A stretch of 64,000 nucleotides of DNA from Planctomyces sp. SH-PL14 (lineage in GTDB: Bacteria; Planctomycetota; Planctomycetia; Planctomycetales; Planctomycetaceae). The position numbers were made by a program, and so were the translations under genes. Each line of letters begins with the position of its first letter. Within the stretch, counting starts at the first letter, position 1. Positions 25,434 to 35,147 of the stretch are shown here, piece after piece. The notes beneath the pieces are model-generated. The model ran no database searches, was not told the origin of the DNA, and saw nothing but the letters and a program-made list of their open reading frames with translations. The DNA lies in assembly GCF_001610835.1 (NCBI RefSeq), contig NZ_CP011270.1:6714001-6778000 (forward strand), read 5' to 3'.

Positions 25434-25453
25434 TGGTAGGGCCTTGTGACTGC

Positions 25454-26659
25454 TCAGGCGAAGAAGCGGCCCATCAGGTCGTGACCGTGAATCAGGACAT
25501 CCCCCGTCCCGGCCGCCGCAACTTCGTCGTACGTCCGCGCGCCATTATGACCAAAGCCCCGCCCGCACATCGTAAACGGCACAAACCCGTGGCTATGCGT
25601 CTTCGTCCGCAGGAACGTCGGATGGTCCGGCGACACCAGAATCCGATAGTCCCCCTGCTGCCGGAGATACTCGTGGACGGGACCGACGATCTTCTGGTCG
25701 ATCTCCTCGAGCGCCTTCACCTTCTCTCTCACATGCCCCTCATGAGAGGCCTCGTCGGTCGCCTCGACATGCACGACGACGAAGTCCGCTCCGGCCTGGA
25801 GCGTCTGGATCGCATGCCGCCCCTTGGCGGCATAGTCGGTGTCGAGGTATCCCGTCGCCCCCGGAACTTCGACGACGCTCCACCCGAGGAGCCGCCCAAT
25901 CCCGCGGAGCAGGTCCACCGCAGTAATGACTGCCCCCTGAACGCCGTACCGCTCCTTGAACGGCGTCAGCGACGGCGCCTTCCCCTGTCCCCAGAGCCAG
26001 ATCTGCGTGGCAGGAAGGTCGCCGCGGGCGATCCGGGCCGCGTTGACCGGCGATTCAGCGAAGATCTTCTGACTCTTCTCCATCAGCGCCCGTAGGTCGC
26101 AGGCGCCGCTCCCCATCGGAAGGTGCTCGGCGACCGCCTGATCGGTGATGTCGTGCGGCGCGACGGTGTGGGTGTCGTCCGAGAACGGGGCCTTCCGGTC
26201 GCGAGGCCGGTAGAGCAGGAGATTGCGGTAGCTGACGCCGGCGTGGAATTTCCAGTACTCGTCGCCGCAGCAGGCCTTCTGCATCTCGGTGATGAGGGCG
26301 GCACCGTCGCTGTTCGAGATCTGCCCCGAGGTGAAACTCTTCATCCGGCCGTTCTCGACCGTGACGAGATTGCAGCGGATGGCCCAGTCGTCCGGTCCGA
26401 GGGCGATCCCCTGCGCGGCCGCTTCAAGCGGCGCCCGGCCGGTGTGGAAGACGAGCGGGTCGTAACCGAAGAGGCTCATCGTGCCGACGTCGCTCCCGGA
26501 GGGGAGGGACTCGGGGACGTTGTCGGTGAGGCCGGTCATCCCATGGCGGGCGATCTCGTCCATGTTCGGGACGGAAGCGGCTTGGAGCGGTGTCAAACCG
26601 CCGAGCTCCGGCTGGGGTTCGTCTGCGCAGCCATCCGGGATAATCAGCACCGACTTCAT
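25454..26659 (-). CDS. apgM: 2,3-bisphosphoglycerate-independent phosphoglycerate mutase, archaeal type
   Basis: 401 aa, the normal size of ApgM. It has the alkaline-phosphatase fold hallmarks: IIPDGCADEP with the metal Asp at the start, SLPSGSDVGTMSLFGYDP with the nucleophilic Ser region, HVEATDEASHEGH and ILVSPDHPTFLRTKTHSHG. The enzyme interconverts 2- and 3-phosphoglycerate in glycolysis. Close relatives include phosphonopyruvate decarboxylase-related proteins, but the motif set fits ApgM. It is a single gene, with no gene in the 335 bp upstream of it. Confidence 0.92.
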   Translation of the reverse strand: MKSVLIIPDGCADEPQPELGGLTPLQAASVPNMDEIARHGMTGLTDNVPESLPSGSDVGTMSLFGYDPLVFHTGRAPLEAAAQGIALGPDDWAIRCNLVTVENGRMKSFTSGQISNSDGAALITEMQKACCGDEYWKFHAGVSYRNLLLYRPRDRKAPFSDDTHTVAPHDITDQAVAEHLPMGSGACDLRALMEKSQKIFAESPVNAARIARGDLPATQIWLWGQGKAPSLTPFKERYGVQGAVITAVDLLRGIGRLLGWSVVEVPGATGYLDTDYAAKGRHAIQTLQAGADFVVVHVEATDEASHEGHVREKVKALEEIDQKIVGPVHEYLRQQGDYRILVSPDHPTFLRTKTHSHGFVPFTMCGRGFGHNGARTYDEVAAAGTGDVLIHGHDLMGRFFA

Positions 26660-26837
26660 GAACGCTCACACCAATTCGGGAACGCGAAACGCCGTCGTGC
26701 TTCCGGTGGCAGACCGGGGCCCAAGCGGCGCGGCCCCTATGGTGGTTCATCGCGAGAGGGGAGGGAAGCGAGTCAATTTGAATTCAACAGGCCGCGCGAC
26801 AGCACCGGCGCGGCGGTCCAATTCCCGACCGCCGCGA

Positions 26838-26908
26838 TTCTCTCTGTGTTCCTCGGTGTTTCAAAATCCAGAGATTGAAACACCGAGGGCACGGAGAGGC
26901 ACAGAGGT
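26838..26908. repeat. Fold-back of short-period words (CTCGGTG type)
   Basis: Left arm TCTCTGTGTTCCTCGGTG then TTTCAA (26838-26864) and right arm TTGAAACACCGAGG then CACGGAGAGGCACAGAGG (26875-26908) form a long imperfect stem. It lies downstream of the thioredoxin gene's own terminator, so it is a separate structure. It resembles the CCTTGGTG fold-backs. Confidence 0.8.
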
Positions 26909-26940
26909 AGGAGGAGAGGGAAGAAGTTCGGGACGCCAAC

Positions 26941-26975
26941 GAAAAAGCCCGCCGGAACCAAGGCTCCGACGGGCT
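26941..26975 (-). terminator. Intrinsic terminator of the thioredoxin-like gene
   Basis: 11-bp stem AGCCCGTCGGA / TCCGGCGGGCT (one G-T pair) followed on the minus strand by TTTTTCGTT. It lies 20 bp after the stop codon at 26995. Confidence 0.92.
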
Positions 26976-26994
26976 GCATTCTTCGCTTCGGAAT

Positions 26995-27879
26995 TCAGCG
27001 GGTCACGAATTCGATGTCCAGGACATCGAACACCACCCGCGTCCGGGCATACTTGTCCGGGCTCGTCTTGAATTTCTTCCGGTTGTCTTCATTCGTGAAG
27101 ATATACAGCTCGTCGTCATAGAAGGCGGCAAAGCGGGTATCCCCCTTAATCGCCCGGTCGCTCTCGACCACCATGATCGGGTCGCACCCCATATACCGCG
27201 GGGCATACCGCTCAGGATTGTCCTTGAACTCCTTAAGCACTTCTTCATCCGCGAGGTAGTAGACCTGACCGCGGTGCTCAAACTTCAGCTCGCTGCTTCC
27301 CTTCACCCAGCGACGGTTCTTCCACAGCGTCACCGGGCAGTATCCCCCCAGCATCAGCCGGTCCTCCGCCGTCATCTGGGCCACCTTGGGAGATTCACGG
27401 TTCGCCTTCGCCAGGGCGTCCTGGTTCGCCTTCTGCTGCCGCTGAGCCAGCACTTCGGCATACCGGTTCGCGCCGCGAACGATAATCTCCCGACGGTATT
27501 CCTCCATCGGATGAAAACCCTGCGATTCCAGCAGCTGCGTCCCCGCTCCGCTCGGCTCGACGATGATGTCGGTCGGGAGCTTCTCGACGCCGAACCGCTT
27601 GGCCAGCTTAGGGTTCTGGTCAACGTCCAGCTTGACGGCCACCACCCGCTGCTGAATCTCCTGCTTCACCGAGGGCTGGTAGAGGACCTTGGCGTCCATC
27701 TGCTTACAGGGACCACACCACTCCGCATAGAAGTGGACCAGCAGCGGTTTGCCGGTCTGGGTCGCGATTTCCCGCGCCTTCTCAAAGTCGCTCATCCAAA
27801 CCGAATCGTCGGCTCGGAGCGTGCCCGGGAGGGCAAACGCGAGAACAGTCCAGACACTCAGCAGCAACGTACTACGCAT
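26995..27879 (-). CDS. Secreted thioredoxin-like protein with C-terminal YHS-like domain (294 aa)
   Basis: The signal peptide (MRSTLLLSVWTVLAFALPGTLRA) is followed by a thioredoxin fold: LLVHFYAEWCGPCKQM with Cys55/Cys58 intact, and KLPTDIIVEPSG supplying the cis-Pro region. The C-terminal part (GGYCPVTLWKNRRWVKGSSE, YYLADEEVLKEFKDNPERYAP) resembles a YHS/TRASH-like metal-binding module, here with one Cys and possibly repeated (RYMGCDPIMV). A periplasmic disulfide or metal-handling role is inferred. The gene has its own terminator and no partner in an operon. Confidence 0.88.
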   Translation of the reverse strand: MRSTLLLSVWTVLAFALPGTLRADDSVWMSDFEKAREIATQTGKPLLVHFYAEWCGPCKQMDAKVLYQPSVKQEIQQRVVAVKLDVDQNPKLAKRFGVEKLPTDIIVEPSGAGTQLLESQGFHPMEEYRREIIVRGANRYAEVLAQRQQKANQDALAKANRESPKVAQMTAEDRLMLGGYCPVTLWKNRRWVKGSSELKFEHRGQVYYLADEEVLKEFKDNPERYAPRYMGCDPIMVVESDRAIKGDTRFAAFYDDELYIFTNEDNRKKFKTSPDKYARTRVVFDVLDIEFVTR

Positions 27880-28310
27880 GACCAGGCGACTCCTGGTTGC
27901 GCGTCCGGATCGGATTTGACGAGGAAAATCCTCGCGACAGGACGTAGTCGAGGGGCGCGCAGGCCGTGTTTCCGATCCATGAGATCGACAGTCCCTCCGT
28001 GAATATCGGCGCAGAGGTTCTCTCCTGAACGAGGGCGATTGGATCCTTCCCGAAAGTCCCGACGACCGGGTTAGGAAGCTAACGGTTGTAGGGACAAGGG
28101 CCCGGAGTGCTAACTGAACGGCCTAGACCAGTTCGGGATATTCCTGAAATCGCGAAATTGTGAAATCTGGGGGATCCACGACGTCGCACGCTTGAGTTCG
28201 ACGGGATGTTTTGTCCCGGCCCTGAGGTTTCCTTCATTCCTGACGGTCGCGTTGCCGAAGTTTTCTGCCAAGGGGCGGCGGATTCTCTTCTCCGACGGGC
28301 GTGATGCTTC
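27880..28310. other. Divergent intergenic region, nothing recognised
   Basis: 431 bp between divergent start codons of the thioredoxin-like and TolC-like genes. No repeat copy, no convincing hairpin and no small frame with coding features were seen. It should hold two promoters. A short AT-rich stretch near 28140-28165 is the only composition change noticed. Confidence 0.4.
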
Positions 28311-30284
28311 ATGGACCTCGGTCGTTCCAGGGACGGACAGGCTATTCGCTCAGCAGGCTCAGCCTGCTTTGGAGCGACCCTCGTCGCGTTCTGCGCCGCC
28401 GGGATCCTCCAGATCTCGGGCTGCGCCCGTTCCGCGGCGGACATCGTCCAGACCGGGGGAACGGCTGACTCCCCCTACGTCGAGGCCGCCACGCGGGTCG
28501 AATACCCGGAACTGGACGAGCCGATCCCGTCCGACCACTCCGCCCGGCGACCGCTGAGCCTCACTCTCGACGATCCGCTCCAGTATGAGGACATGACCCT
28601 CGAGCGGACGGTCCAGGTCGCCCTGCAGAACTCCAAGATCTTCCGCGACCTCGGCGGACTCGTGCTGCGGAGCCCCGCGGGAACGAGATCGACTATGGAT
28701 CCGGCGGTCGTCGAGACCGACCCCCGCTTCGGGATCCAGGCGGCCATGTCGAACTTCGACGCGACGTTCGCCACGAGCCTGTTCTACGAGAACAACGACC
28801 GGGCCCTCAATAACGTCTTCTTCGGCGGGGGAACCCGCATCCTCCGGCAGCATGCGGCGGTCTTCCAGTCGGAGATCAACAAGCGGACCCCCTACGGCAG
28901 CGAATACTCGGTCCGCCACAACGTCAAATACGACGAGAACAACGCCCCCGGCAACGCGTTCTACTCCGCCTGGGAAGCGAACTTCGAGCTCGAATACCGC
29001 CAGTCGCTCCTCAAGGGGGGCGGGCTGGACTTCAACCGCATCGCCGGGGCGAGCCGGATTCCCGGCGTCTACACCGGCGTCCTGATCGCCCGGGCCAACG
29101 CCGACATCAGCCTCGCCGACTTCGAGCTGGCGTGCCGGGACTTCATCAGCGAAGTCGAGAACGGCTACTGGGACCTCTACTACGCCTACCGCGACCTCGA
29201 CGCCAAGATCGCCGCCCGCAACTCCGCGCTCGAAACCTGGCGCCGCGTCGCGGCCCTCCAGGAAAAGGGACGGGTCGGCGGCGAGGCGGATAAAGAGGCG
29301 GAAGCCCGCGAACAGTTCTACCGTTTCCAGGAAGACGTCGAGAACACACTTGCCGGCCGCCTGACGGACGGAACCCGGGCCAACAACGGCACCGCGGGGG
29401 GAACCTTCCGGCCGACCGCCGGGGTTCAGGTCGCCGAGCGGCGGCTGCGGTATCTCATCGGCCTGCCGGTCACCGATGGCTCTCTGCTCCGCCCGGTCGA
29501 CGAACCGCCGCGGGCCATGATCGTCTTCGACTGGGACATGTCGCTCAGCGAAGGCCTGACGAAGCGGACCGAGCTCCGCCGCCAGAAGTGGCTCGTCAAA
29601 CGCCGCGAAATGGAGCTGCTTGCCAGCCGAAACTACCTCCTGCCGCAGCTCGACGCCGTCGCGCAGTACCGCATCCGCGGTCTCGGCGACGACCTCCTCG
29701 ATCCGCAGCGCAGTCCCGACCCGTTCAATTCCGCCTATCAGAACCTGACCGGCGGCGACTACCAGGAATGGCAGTTCGGCGGCGAATTGTCGTTCCCCTT
29801 CGGAAACCGGCAGGGGCACGCCGCGGTGCGAAACGCTGAGTTCCTCCTCGCCCGTGAGCAGGCGGTCCTCCACGAGCAGGAAAAGCGGGTCGTCCACGAC
29901 CTCAGCAACGCCATGGCCGATACGGAGCGGGCGTTCCGCGTCGTCCAGACGGTCTACAACCGCCGTTCGGCCGCCAAGGACCGCGTCTCCGCGCTGCAGG
30001 CCGCCTTCGAGGCGGACAAGGCTCCGCTGAACCTCGTCCTCGACGCTCAGCGGCGGCTCGCCGCGGCGGACAGCCACTACTACGACGCTCTCGTCGACTA
30101 CGGCCTCAGCATCCGCAACATGCACTTCGAAAAGGGGACGCTCCTCGAATACGTCGGCGTCGCCCTGGCCGAAGGGCCGTGGCCGGAGATCGCCATCGAG
30201 GACGGCCGCGAGCGGCAGTCTCTCCGCGTGCCGGCCCGCTTCTCGCCGCCGCAGCGGACGATCGCGACTCCCGTTCCTCAGTAG
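28311..30284 (+). CDS. TolC-family outer-membrane efflux lipoprotein (657 aa)
   Basis: The N-terminal hydrophobic segment ends in the lipobox ISGC (residues 35-38 region), which is typical of OprM-like TolC proteins. The long helical regions with paired repeats are visible: ELACRDFISEVENGYWDLYYAYRDLDAKIAARN and, in the second half, EKRVVHDLSNAMADTERAFRVV; LNLVLDAQRRLAAADSHYYDALVDYG is the classic TolC ending. A beta-strand insertion (WQFGGELSFPFGNRQGH) matches the barrel. It would form the outer-membrane channel of an efflux or secretion system, but no inner-membrane partner is nearby. At 657 aa it is longer than the usual 450-500. Confidence 0.9.
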   Translation: MDLGRSRDGQAIRSAGSACFGATLVAFCAAGILQISGCARSAADIVQTGGTADSPYVEAATRVEYPELDEPIPSDHSARRPLSLTLDDPLQYEDMTLERTVQVALQNSKIFRDLGGLVLRSPAGTRSTMDPAVVETDPRFGIQAAMSNFDATFATSLFYENNDRALNNVFFGGGTRILRQHAAVFQSEINKRTPYGSEYSVRHNVKYDENNAPGNAFYSAWEANFELEYRQSLLKGGGLDFNRIAGASRIPGVYTGVLIARANADISLADFELACRDFISEVENGYWDLYYAYRDLDAKIAARNSALETWRRVAALQEKGRVGGEADKEAEAREQFYRFQEDVENTLAGRLTDGTRANNGTAGGTFRPTAGVQVAERRLRYLIGLPVTDGSLLRPVDEPPRAMIVFDWDMSLSEGLTKRTELRRQKWLVKRREMELLASRNYLLPQLDAVAQYRIRGLGDDLLDPQRSPDPFNSAYQNLTGGDYQEWQFGGELSFPFGNRQGHAAVRNAEFLLAREQAVLHEQEKRVVHDLSNAMADTERAFRVVQTVYNRRSAAKDRVSALQAAFEADKAPLNLVLDAQRRLAAADSHYYDALVDYGLSIRNMHFEKGTLLEYVGVALAEGPWPEIAIEDGRERQSLRVPARFSPPQRTIATPVPQ

Positions 30285-30341
30285 CGGCAGGTATGTTCTC
30301 CTGAAGCCGCGCGCCGTCCGGCCGCCGCCCAGGAGAGACGG

Positions 30342-31436
30342 ATGACGACAGGGTCTGGCTACGGCCTCAGCGCCGTGCCGAATGCTCAGGATCAGGCGGC
30401 CCCCGAACTCGCGTGGCGCCCCCCGCGGCCCCGTTCGTACTCGCCGGGGATCGCTCTCATCGGGGCAGGGGGAATCACAGAGTTCCACCTCGCCGCCTAT
30501 CGCCGGATGGGCCTGCCGGTCCGGGTCATCGCCAACCGCTCTCTCGAACGGGCTGCCGCCCGCCGGGACCAGTTCTTCTCCGAGGCCGCGATCACCGACT
30601 CCTGGGAGACGGCGTTCCGTCATCCCGATGTCGAAGTGGTCGATATCGCGCTCCCGACGGAGGTCCGCGCGCCCGTCGTCGAGGCCGCGATCGCTGCCGG
30701 CAAACACGTCCTGAGCCAGAAGCCGTTTGCCGAAGACCTCGCGACGGCCCGCCGGCTGGCGGACCTCGCGGATCGCCAGGGAGTCCGGCTGGCGGTCAAT
30801 CAGAACGGCCGCTGGGCTCCGCACTTTGCCTACCTGCGGAAGGCGGTGCAGGGAGGACTCGTCGGCGACGTCGCGACGATCGACGTCCAGCTCGCATTCG
30901 ATCACTCGTGGACGGTCGGGACGCCGTTCGAAGAGGTGCCGCACCTCGTCCTCTTCGATTTCGGGATCCACTGGTTCGACATGGCCGCCACTCTGCTGGG
31001 CGGTCGGCCCGTCGAGACTGTCTCCGCTTCCGCCACGTGGGCCCGCCACCAGACGGCGCGGCCTCCCTTTCTCGCCTCCGCGCTTCTCCGCGGTCGGGAC
31101 TTCGAAGTCCGGATGTCGTTCAACGCCGCCACGACCTACGGCCAGGTCGACCGGACCACCGTCGCCGGCTCGCTTGGGACGATCGTTTCGGAAGGCCCCA
31201 GCCTCTCGGTCCAGACCGTCCGCCTGACGACAGCCAGCGGAACCTCCTCCCCGGTCCTCGAAGGCTCGTGGTTCGAGAACGGCTTCGAAGGAGCCATGGG
31301 CGAACTGCTGTGCGCTCTCGAAGAGGGGCGGGAGCCGGAGAACTCCGCCCGGAACAACCTCACGACGCTGGCTCTCGCTTTCGCGGCGCGGGACAGCGCG
31401 GACCGCGACCTTCCGGTGGCTCTCTCCGACGGGTAG
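30342..31436 (+). CDS. Gfo/Idh/MocA-family oxidoreductase (364 aa)
   Basis: The NAD(P)-binding loop is IALIGAGGITEFHLAAY near residues 37-53, after a 30-residue leader. GKHVLSQKPFAED is the usual G-K-x2-x2-x-K-P motif around the catalytic lysine. FDFGIHWFDMAATLLGG is the typical His-containing second-domain motif. Members oxidise or reduce sugars and inositol-like compounds. AGGAG is well placed before the ATG, 57 bp after the TolC stop codon. There is no signal peptide, so it is cytosolic. The substrate cannot be read from the sequence. Confidence 0.9.
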   Translation: MTTGSGYGLSAVPNAQDQAAPELAWRPPRPRSYSPGIALIGAGGITEFHLAAYRRMGLPVRVIANRSLERAAARRDQFFSEAAITDSWETAFRHPDVEVVDIALPTEVRAPVVEAAIAAGKHVLSQKPFAEDLATARRLADLADRQGVRLAVNQNGRWAPHFAYLRKAVQGGLVGDVATIDVQLAFDHSWTVGTPFEEVPHLVLFDFGIHWFDMAATLLGGRPVETVSASATWARHQTARPPFLASALLRGRDFEVRMSFNAATTYGQVDRTTVAGSLGTIVSEGPSLSVQTVRLTTASGTSSPVLEGSWFENGFEGAMGELLCALEEGREPENSARNNLTTLALAFAARDSADRDLPVALSDG

Positions 31437-31504
31437 AGCCCTCAGCCGTCAGCTCAACGGACTGGGTGCATTCGCCGATTGGTGGTCGCCAAAGTTCGAC
31501 CACC

Positions 31505-31849
31505 GGGTCCAGGGGCACCCTGGTCGGGGATGCAAGGGGACCTGTGTTGTTTTTCTGGCCCTTTGCCCGCCGGAGGCCTGGCCGTCGAGAGATGTCTGAA
31601 GGAGAGGGTGTCCAAGCACGGACAACGTGCCCGGATGCCCCCCTCACCAACTCGCGAGGATTGCAACACCAGCGGTGTGGTATGAGGGAGTCCTCAATGC
31701 CGGTCCTACAAAGGGGACATCCGTTGTTTCCCACGGTTCCTCATGGAAGTGCCTCCGGCGGCAAGGGGGCGTGGCCCCCTTGACCCCAGGCTGCCGTGGC
31801 AAGTTGGGTTCGAGCTATGGGCGCTGCGCCGGCAAGGACGCGGTTGGAG
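31505..31849 (+). repeat. 330-bp structured interspersed repeat, copy 7 of 11 (long-loop subtype)
   Basis: Full length. First stem CCAGGG/CCCTGG (loop GCA); the left-arm hairpin has the T-rich loop TGTGTTGTTTTTCT; right arm AAGGGGGCGTGGCCCCCTT. Its 5' end lies 68 bp downstream of the co-directional oxidoreductase stop codon. Confidence 0.95.
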
Positions 31850-31964
31850 CCAGCGGGACAAGCCATCCCGTCCCAGCCACTCTGGAAACCGCACACCAAA
31901 TTGACGGCCAGTCCGGGCCACGCGACACTGCCGGGAGCCTCTCCGATCCCCTTCGAGGGTCACT

Positions 31965-33386
31965 ATGCGCCGCTTCGTAAGTGCTGTTCTGACGCTCTGT
32001 CTCGTCGCGGTCATCTCTCGACCCGCTGTTGCTGATGAGCCCAAAAAGAACGTCCTGTTCATCGTCTCGGACGACCTCAACTGCAGCCTCCACTGCTACG
32101 GCCATCCCAAGATCCAGTCGCCGAACATCGACCGCCTCGCCAGCCAGGGAGTCCGGTTCGATCACGCCTACTGCCAGTTCCCCCTCTGCAGCCCCAGCCG
32201 GTCGAGCTTTCTCACCGGGCTGCGGCCGTTTACCACGAAGGTCTTGACGAACCCCGGCCAGAAAGAGTCGCCCCATTTCCGGGAGGCGGTCCCGGACCAC
32301 ATCACGATGCCGCAGTGCTTCCGGCAGAACGGCTACTTCGTGGCCCGCGTCGGGAAGCTGTACCACTACAACGTCCCTAACGGGATCGGGACCGACGGCC
32401 TCGATGACCCCCCGTCGTGGGAGTACAAGTTCAACCCCAAGGGGCGGGACAAGGCGGAAGAGGACAAGATCTTTTCGCTCGTCCCGGGCCAGTTCGGCGG
32501 GACGGTGAGCTGGCTGGCCGCGGACGGCACCGACGAAGAGCAGACCGACGGCCTTGGCGCGACCGAAGCGATCCGCCTGCTGGAATCGAACAAGGACCGC
32601 CCGTTCTTCCTGGCGGTGGGACTCTACCGACCCCATACGCCCTACGTCGCTCCGAAGGCCTACTTTGACCGCTACCCCCTCGCGGAGATCGAGCTCCCGG
32701 CCCTGAGCGACCTCGACCGCAGCCGGACGCCGAAGCCCGCCTACGGGAGTGCGAAGAAAGACCAGGACGCGATGACGGACGATCAGCGGCGTCAGGCGAT
32801 CCAGGCTTATTGGGCCAGCGTCACGTTCATGGACGCCCAGGTCGGGAGCATCCTCGACACCCTCGACCGTCTCAAGCTCCGCGACCGGACGATCGTCGTC
32901 TTCACGAGCGACCACGGCTACCACCTGGCCGACCACGGCCTGTGGCAGAAGCAGAGCCTCTTCGAGAATTCGGCCCGAGTCCCGCTCATCATTTCCGCCC
33001 CTGGCATGGCCGGAAACGCCAAGGGGGCCAGCACGATGGCCGAACTGATCGACATCTATCCGACGGTCGCGGACCTCTGCGGTCTTAAGGCTCCCGATTC
33101 ACTGCAGGGGACCAGTCTCAAGGGAGCTCTGCAGGATCCCGAATATCAGGTGAAGAAGGCGGCCTTCACTCAGGTCCAGCGCGGGAAGAACCCGGGCTAC
33201 AGCGTTCGGACCAAGAGCTACCGGTACATGGAGTGGGGGAACGGCGAGGAGCAGCTGTTCAACCTGGCGGACGACCCGCTGGAGGCCCGCAACCTGGCCG
33301 GCCTGCCGGAGAACGAGTCCGCCGTGCAGACCTTTCGGACGTTGATCGCCGACACGCTGAAGAAGGATGCGCCGGCCGGGGAATAG
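31965..33386 (+). CDS. Secreted sulfatase, iduronate-2-sulfatase-like (473 aa)
   Basis: The signal peptide ends near AVADEPKK. Metal ligands Asp36-Asp37 lie in FIVSDDLN. The formylglycine motif CSPSR has Cys75 as the residue to be converted, followed by SSFLTGLRP. A second metal pair is in FTSDHGYHLADHGLWQKQSL. The order and the LGxHGxW-like ending match the iduronate-2-sulfatase branch (sulfatase family S1). It would remove sulfate esters from polysaccharides outside the cytosol, which fits the sulfated-glycan habits of planctomycetes. It needs an anaerobic or aerobic formylglycine-generating enzyme, not seen here. Confidence 0.94.
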   Translation: MRRFVSAVLTLCLVAVISRPAVADEPKKNVLFIVSDDLNCSLHCYGHPKIQSPNIDRLASQGVRFDHAYCQFPLCSPSRSSFLTGLRPFTTKVLTNPGQKESPHFREAVPDHITMPQCFRQNGYFVARVGKLYHYNVPNGIGTDGLDDPPSWEYKFNPKGRDKAEEDKIFSLVPGQFGGTVSWLAADGTDEEQTDGLGATEAIRLLESNKDRPFFLAVGLYRPHTPYVAPKAYFDRYPLAEIELPALSDLDRSRTPKPAYGSAKKDQDAMTDDQRRQAIQAYWASVTFMDAQVGSILDTLDRLKLRDRTIVVFTSDHGYHLADHGLWQKQSLFENSARVPLIISAPGMAGNAKGASTMAELIDIYPTVADLCGLKAPDSLQGTSLKGALQDPEYQVKKAAFTQVQRGKNPGYSVRTKSYRYMEWGNGEEQLFNLADDPLEARNLAGLPENESAVQTFRTLIADTLKKDAPAGE

Positions 33387-33688
33387 GCGAGCAGAGAGAG
33401 GCCATCTGCGGCTAGAGAGCTTGACGGGCCTGGCAACGACATCGTTGCGACGAGACTGGTGTCTCTCGATTTCGTGTAGGAGACACGTGCTTAGAACGTT
33501 TTTGGGCCATTATTCAGGTTGCCGGATTCTGGATGAAGCGGGCGAACTTGGGTGTTGACGGGTCGATGCCCGCATGTAGGATCACCGTCAACCCTTCATC
33601 ATTGCGGTTCACCTTCTTCGGCCTTTTGTTCTCACGCTTTTCTCGCGCCAATCGCGCGGCAAGTTCAACCAACTTAGCGGGTCAACAG
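33387..33688. other. Intergenic region with a stem-loop and lower GC
   Basis: About 300 bp with no gene. A perfect 8-bp stem GTTGACGG (33554-33561) / CCGTCAAC (33585-33592) encloses a smaller GGG/CCC pairing. The stretch from here to 34030 is visibly poorer in GC than its neighbours. Its role is unknown; it could be part of the leader of the lipoprotein/DUF1559 pair. Confidence 0.4.
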
Positions 33689-33862
33689 ATGCGTGCATCC
33701 GTTGTTGTGCTTTTGCATCGTGTGTTTGTACTCGGAGCTGTTTCGATAGGGCTGTCCGGCTGTGGGAAGAGTGAGTCGGCGCCAGCGGTAGCACCCGGTC
33801 AGCCAACGGAACAGTCAGCGAGCAGTACCAGCGCCGTTCCGGCGCCGGCATCAAAGAAGTAG
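33689..33862 (+). CDS. Very small lipoprotein upstream of a DUF1559 gene (57 aa)
   Basis: A 57-residue frame starting MRASVVVLLHRVFVLG with lipobox LSGC and then a Ser/Ala/Pro-rich tail (GKSESAPAVAPGQPT). Translation in this frame gives a complete lipoprotein signal, which is unlikely by chance. The mature peptide would be only about 34 residues and probably disordered. It is followed 175 bp later by a DUF1559 gene on the same strand. The DUF1559 locus at 41 kb also has a lipoprotein partner, so this may be a shortened version of that partner. Confidence 0.65.
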   Translation: MRASVVVLLHRVFVLGAVSIGLSGCGKSESAPAVAPGQPTEQSASSTSAVPAPASKK

Positions 33863-34037
33863 CAGGGCATTCGCGGTCACGGCATTATTGAGGCCTGTTT
33901 TCCCGATCTCGGGGCCAGCATTTGTACGGATGGTTAGCGGGGCTGCCCCGTCGGTTGTTCCGCGCGCGTTCTTGGGGCCGTCGCTCCCGGAGCTGTTGCA
34001 ACTGCTTTTTTGCGTTTCAACTACTTGAGGCATGGAA

Positions 34038-35102
34038 ATGCGATTCTCTCATCGGCAGCGGAGCGGATTCACTCTCATCGAGCTCCTGGTTGTCATCGCG
34101 ATCATCGCGGTCCTGGTCGCCATTCTCCTTCCGGCTGTCCAGCAGGCCCGGGAAGCGGCCCGTTCGACGCAGTGCAAAAACAATATGAAGCAGATTGGAG
34201 TCGCGCTTCATAACTATCATGAAGCCTTCAATGTATTCCCCCCCGGTCAGATTCGCGGGCGCATCGCGTCGATCGATCGGGAGTTGGGCAACGGATTCAG
34301 CTGGGGGGCGATGATTCTCCCCCACATGGACCAGTCTGCACTCTATAACAAGCTGGACTTCGGCGTTCCCGTGTTTGAGGGAGTGAACAAGACAACGATT
34401 CTGGCGACCACCGGAATCAACGGGACGATTTGTCCGAGCGACGCCAACCGGACGCGGACTCGGAACGTCCATGCGGTTGGTAATACCAACTACATGGACT
34501 CGATTCCAAACACCAGCTATTTCGGGATCAGCGGGGCGTTCAACACCTGGAGCGATAGCACGAACGTCAACTTCTCCGGGGGCTTCTTCACGACCGATCC
34601 GGGACCGGAGTCGAGCCTCTCGAAAATTCCGGACGGGAGTACGAATACGATTGCCGTTGTGGAGCATTCCGCACGGATTTGGACCGGAGGCTCCTGGCTG
34701 GGAGTTCAAAACGCGACACAGGGGACGGCTTCGCCGGGGCCCGATGTGGCATGCTGCCAGAACTGGTGGATGATGTACGCGGTCTATCCGCCCACGAACG
34801 ACCTGCGCAAGTATCCGACGCCGAGTGTTCACACGGACTATCGGGCTTCCAGCGATCACACCGGCGGATTGAACATCCTGATGGCGGACGGTTCGGTTCG
34901 CTTTCTCGGCGAAAACATCGAACATATCCTGGATACCACGGCCAATACGAGCTACCCCGCTGTCCACGGAGCGGGGTGCCTGTGGGTGACCGGTGGCTGT
35001 GCGGATGGGAACTTCACCGACAAGAATGCTCTCGGATCGCGGATGGGACTTTGGCAACGGCTCAATCACAAGAATGACGGCCTCGCTGTCGGAGAGTTCT
35101 GA
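34038..35102 (+). CDS. DUF1559 pilin-like protein with type IV prepilin signal (354 aa)
   Basis: The prepilin cleavage and methylation site is [19 protein letters not shown], with cutting after Gly10. This is followed by [28 protein letters not shown], the hallmark of DUF1559 (PF07596). The C-terminal motif [17 protein letters not shown] is the usual H...DG signature. ATG 34038 has GAGG at 7 nt; the ATG two codons earlier is too close to that site. These proteins are abundant in planctomycetes and presumably processed by a prepilin peptidase and exported as pseudopilins; their function is unknown. The mature part contains several Cys residues. Confidence 0.95.
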   Translation: MRFSHRQRSGFTLIELLVVIAIIAVLVAILLPAVQQAREAARSTQCKNNMKQIGVALHNYHEAFNVFPPGQIRGRIASIDRELGNGFSWGAMILPHMDQSALYNKLDFGVPVFEGVNKTTILATTGINGTICPSDANRTRTRNVHAVGNTNYMDSIPNTSYFGISGAFNTWSDSTNVNFSGGFFTTDPGPESSLSKIPDGSTNTIAVVEHSARIWTGGSWLGVQNATQGTASPGPDVACCQNWWMMYAVYPPTNDLRKYPTPSVHTDYRASSDHTGGLNILMADGSVRFLGENIEHILDTTANTSYPAVHGAGCLWVTGGCADGNFTDKNALGSRMGLWQRLNHKNDGLAVGEF

Positions 35103-35147
35103 AGCCGAGCAACTGGAACTGTCGGCGAGGCGGATTGAGAGGGGAGA

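Noticed and set aside
28359-31049. Very long antisense open frames (for example 28359-31049 minus, 34017-36812 minus, 42173-44032 minus, 16283-18118 minus)
   Set aside because: They lie opposite well-supported genes, have Arg/Val/Asp-rich composition typical of GC-rich shadow frames and show no domain.
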